NCBI GenBank assembly: GCA_050943255.1
Contig: JBMNOV010000029.1
Location: forward strand, 1 to 24,080
Direction of reading: 5' to 3'
Source: UBA4844 sp050943255
GTDB taxonomy: Bacteria > Bacillota > Syntrophomonadia > Syntrophomonadales > Syntrophomonadaceae
DNA length: 24,080 nucleotides
Below, one piece after another: positions 23,736 to 24,080 of the stretch. Numbering within the stretch: position 1 is the first letter of the stretch; the number at the start of each line of letters is the position of its first letter. Both the position numbers and the translations under genes were made by a program. The notes under the pieces are model-generated. The model saw only the letters and a list, made by a program, of their open reading frames with translations. It had not been told where the DNA came from and ran no database searches.

Positions 23736-23767
23736 AAAATGGTTTACCTTAACCGGTAAACCATTTT
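23736..23767 (-). terminator. Strong, possibly bidirectional terminator
   Basis: Perfect 13-bp arms AAAATGGTTTACC (23736-23748) and GGTAAACCATTTT (23755-23767) flank a six-base loop. On the minus strand TTTTATTTTG follows the stem, ending the 53-residue gene; the plus strand also ends in TTTTAATT. Confidence 0.85.
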
Positions 23768-23787
23768 AATTAAAAAGGAGGAAAGAA

Positions 23788-23949
23788 TTAGTCCATGGGG
23801 CCGCCTTCCCAATATTGTCTAATCTTACGCAAGGCATAACCACCAAAAAAGAGGCCATTAGCAAAAGCAAGTGGTATAGCTATTGCTCCAAAATAATTGA
23901 ATTTTTGCTTTAAATCTTCTTTACCATCTGTTGTACGGTATCTGGTCAT
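23788..23949 (-). CDS. Small single-helix membrane protein, 53 residues
   Basis: An ATG at 23947-23949 with GGGAGGG six bases upstream opens a 53-codon frame ending in TAA at 23788-23790, followed at once by a terminator. The product starts MTRYRTTDGKEDLKQKFN, then has one hydrophobic helix (about 18-39, GAIAIPLAFANGLFFGGYAL) and ends RKIRQYWEGGPMD. The charged ends suggest a single-pass inner-membrane protein. Ribosome site, terminator and composition make it a real gene, although it resembles no family I can name. Confidence 0.75.
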   Translation of the reverse strand: MTRYRTTDGKEDLKQKFNYFGAIAIPLAFANGLFFGGYALRKIRQYWEGGPMD

Positions 23950-24080
23950 TTTAATCCCTCCCTTAATAAACTAAGCTAAACTTCAAATATCGCTTGTTAT
24001 CTCACTATTTCATTTTGATTACGGACAGCCCATCTCTTGTTTATTACATCTATGTGTAATTATGGGTGATGGTGAGTAGA
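23950..24080. other. Right-edge leader region of the small membrane protein gene
   Basis: This 131-base stretch would contain the promoter of the 53-residue gene. I see no clear -35/-10 pair, no ORF and no RNA gene. Confidence 0.35.

Overview
The window reads as chromosomal DNA of an anaerobic, spore-forming, AT-rich Firmicute of the Clostridia, and the Syntrophomonas group is a reasonable guess. The evidence is AT-rich coding sequence, strong AGGAGG-type ribosome binding sites, a Spo0E-like sporulation phosphatase, SLH-domain surface protein, YitT, DUF502, and a Tat-exported iron-sulfur protein with a membrane cytochrome b. The lineage is inference. No phage, transposase, CRISPR array, rRNA or tRNA was seen, so this is ordinary chromosome with many single-gene or short operons, mostly on the minus strand.

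Layout. 1-2247 (minus): a MacB/LolD-type ABC ATPase overlapping a secreted protein of tandem Ig-like domains that runs off the left edge. 2713-3933: cyclopropane-fatty-acyl-phospholipid synthase with its own terminator and a candidate promoter. 4090-6921 (minus): a tight four-gene unit of Tat ferredoxin, cytochrome b, membrane thioredoxin and CcdA. It diverges from a TetR regulator at 7180, and a perfect 18-bp palindrome lies in the shared promoter region. 7791-11022 (minus): YitT, ADP-ribosylglycohydrolase and a MATE exporter. 11326-12975 (plus): an SLH/Big2 surface protein with two related C-terminal modules, closed by a strong terminator. 13092-16193 (minus): crotonase, TauE/SafE permease and MFS exporter. 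16303-18033: a Spo0E-like gene facing away from an XRE regulator, whose start appears to be CTG, followed by a DUF2889-like gene and a terminator. 18108-20533 (minus): a lipoprotein and NhaA. A 507-bp gap follows with paired operator-like repeats and a possible 25-codon ORF. 21041-22482: DUF502 membrane protein and a divergent sirtuin separated by a perfect spaced dyad. 22624-23949 (minus): a GT4 glycosyltransferase, a 13-bp-arm terminator and a 53-residue membrane protein gene.

The most interesting assembly is the ferredoxin/cytochrome b/thioredoxin/CcdA operon. It has the electron-transfer subunits of a formate-dehydrogenase or polysulfide-reductase type complex but no catalytic subunit, and is joined instead to two thiol-redox proteins. 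The missing cysteine in one cluster motif, the TetR gene and the palindrome make it a coherent candidate for an undescribed trans-membrane redox module. Several start codons were moved from the longest open frame because a Shine-Dalgarno sequence decides otherwise; these are stated entry by entry.
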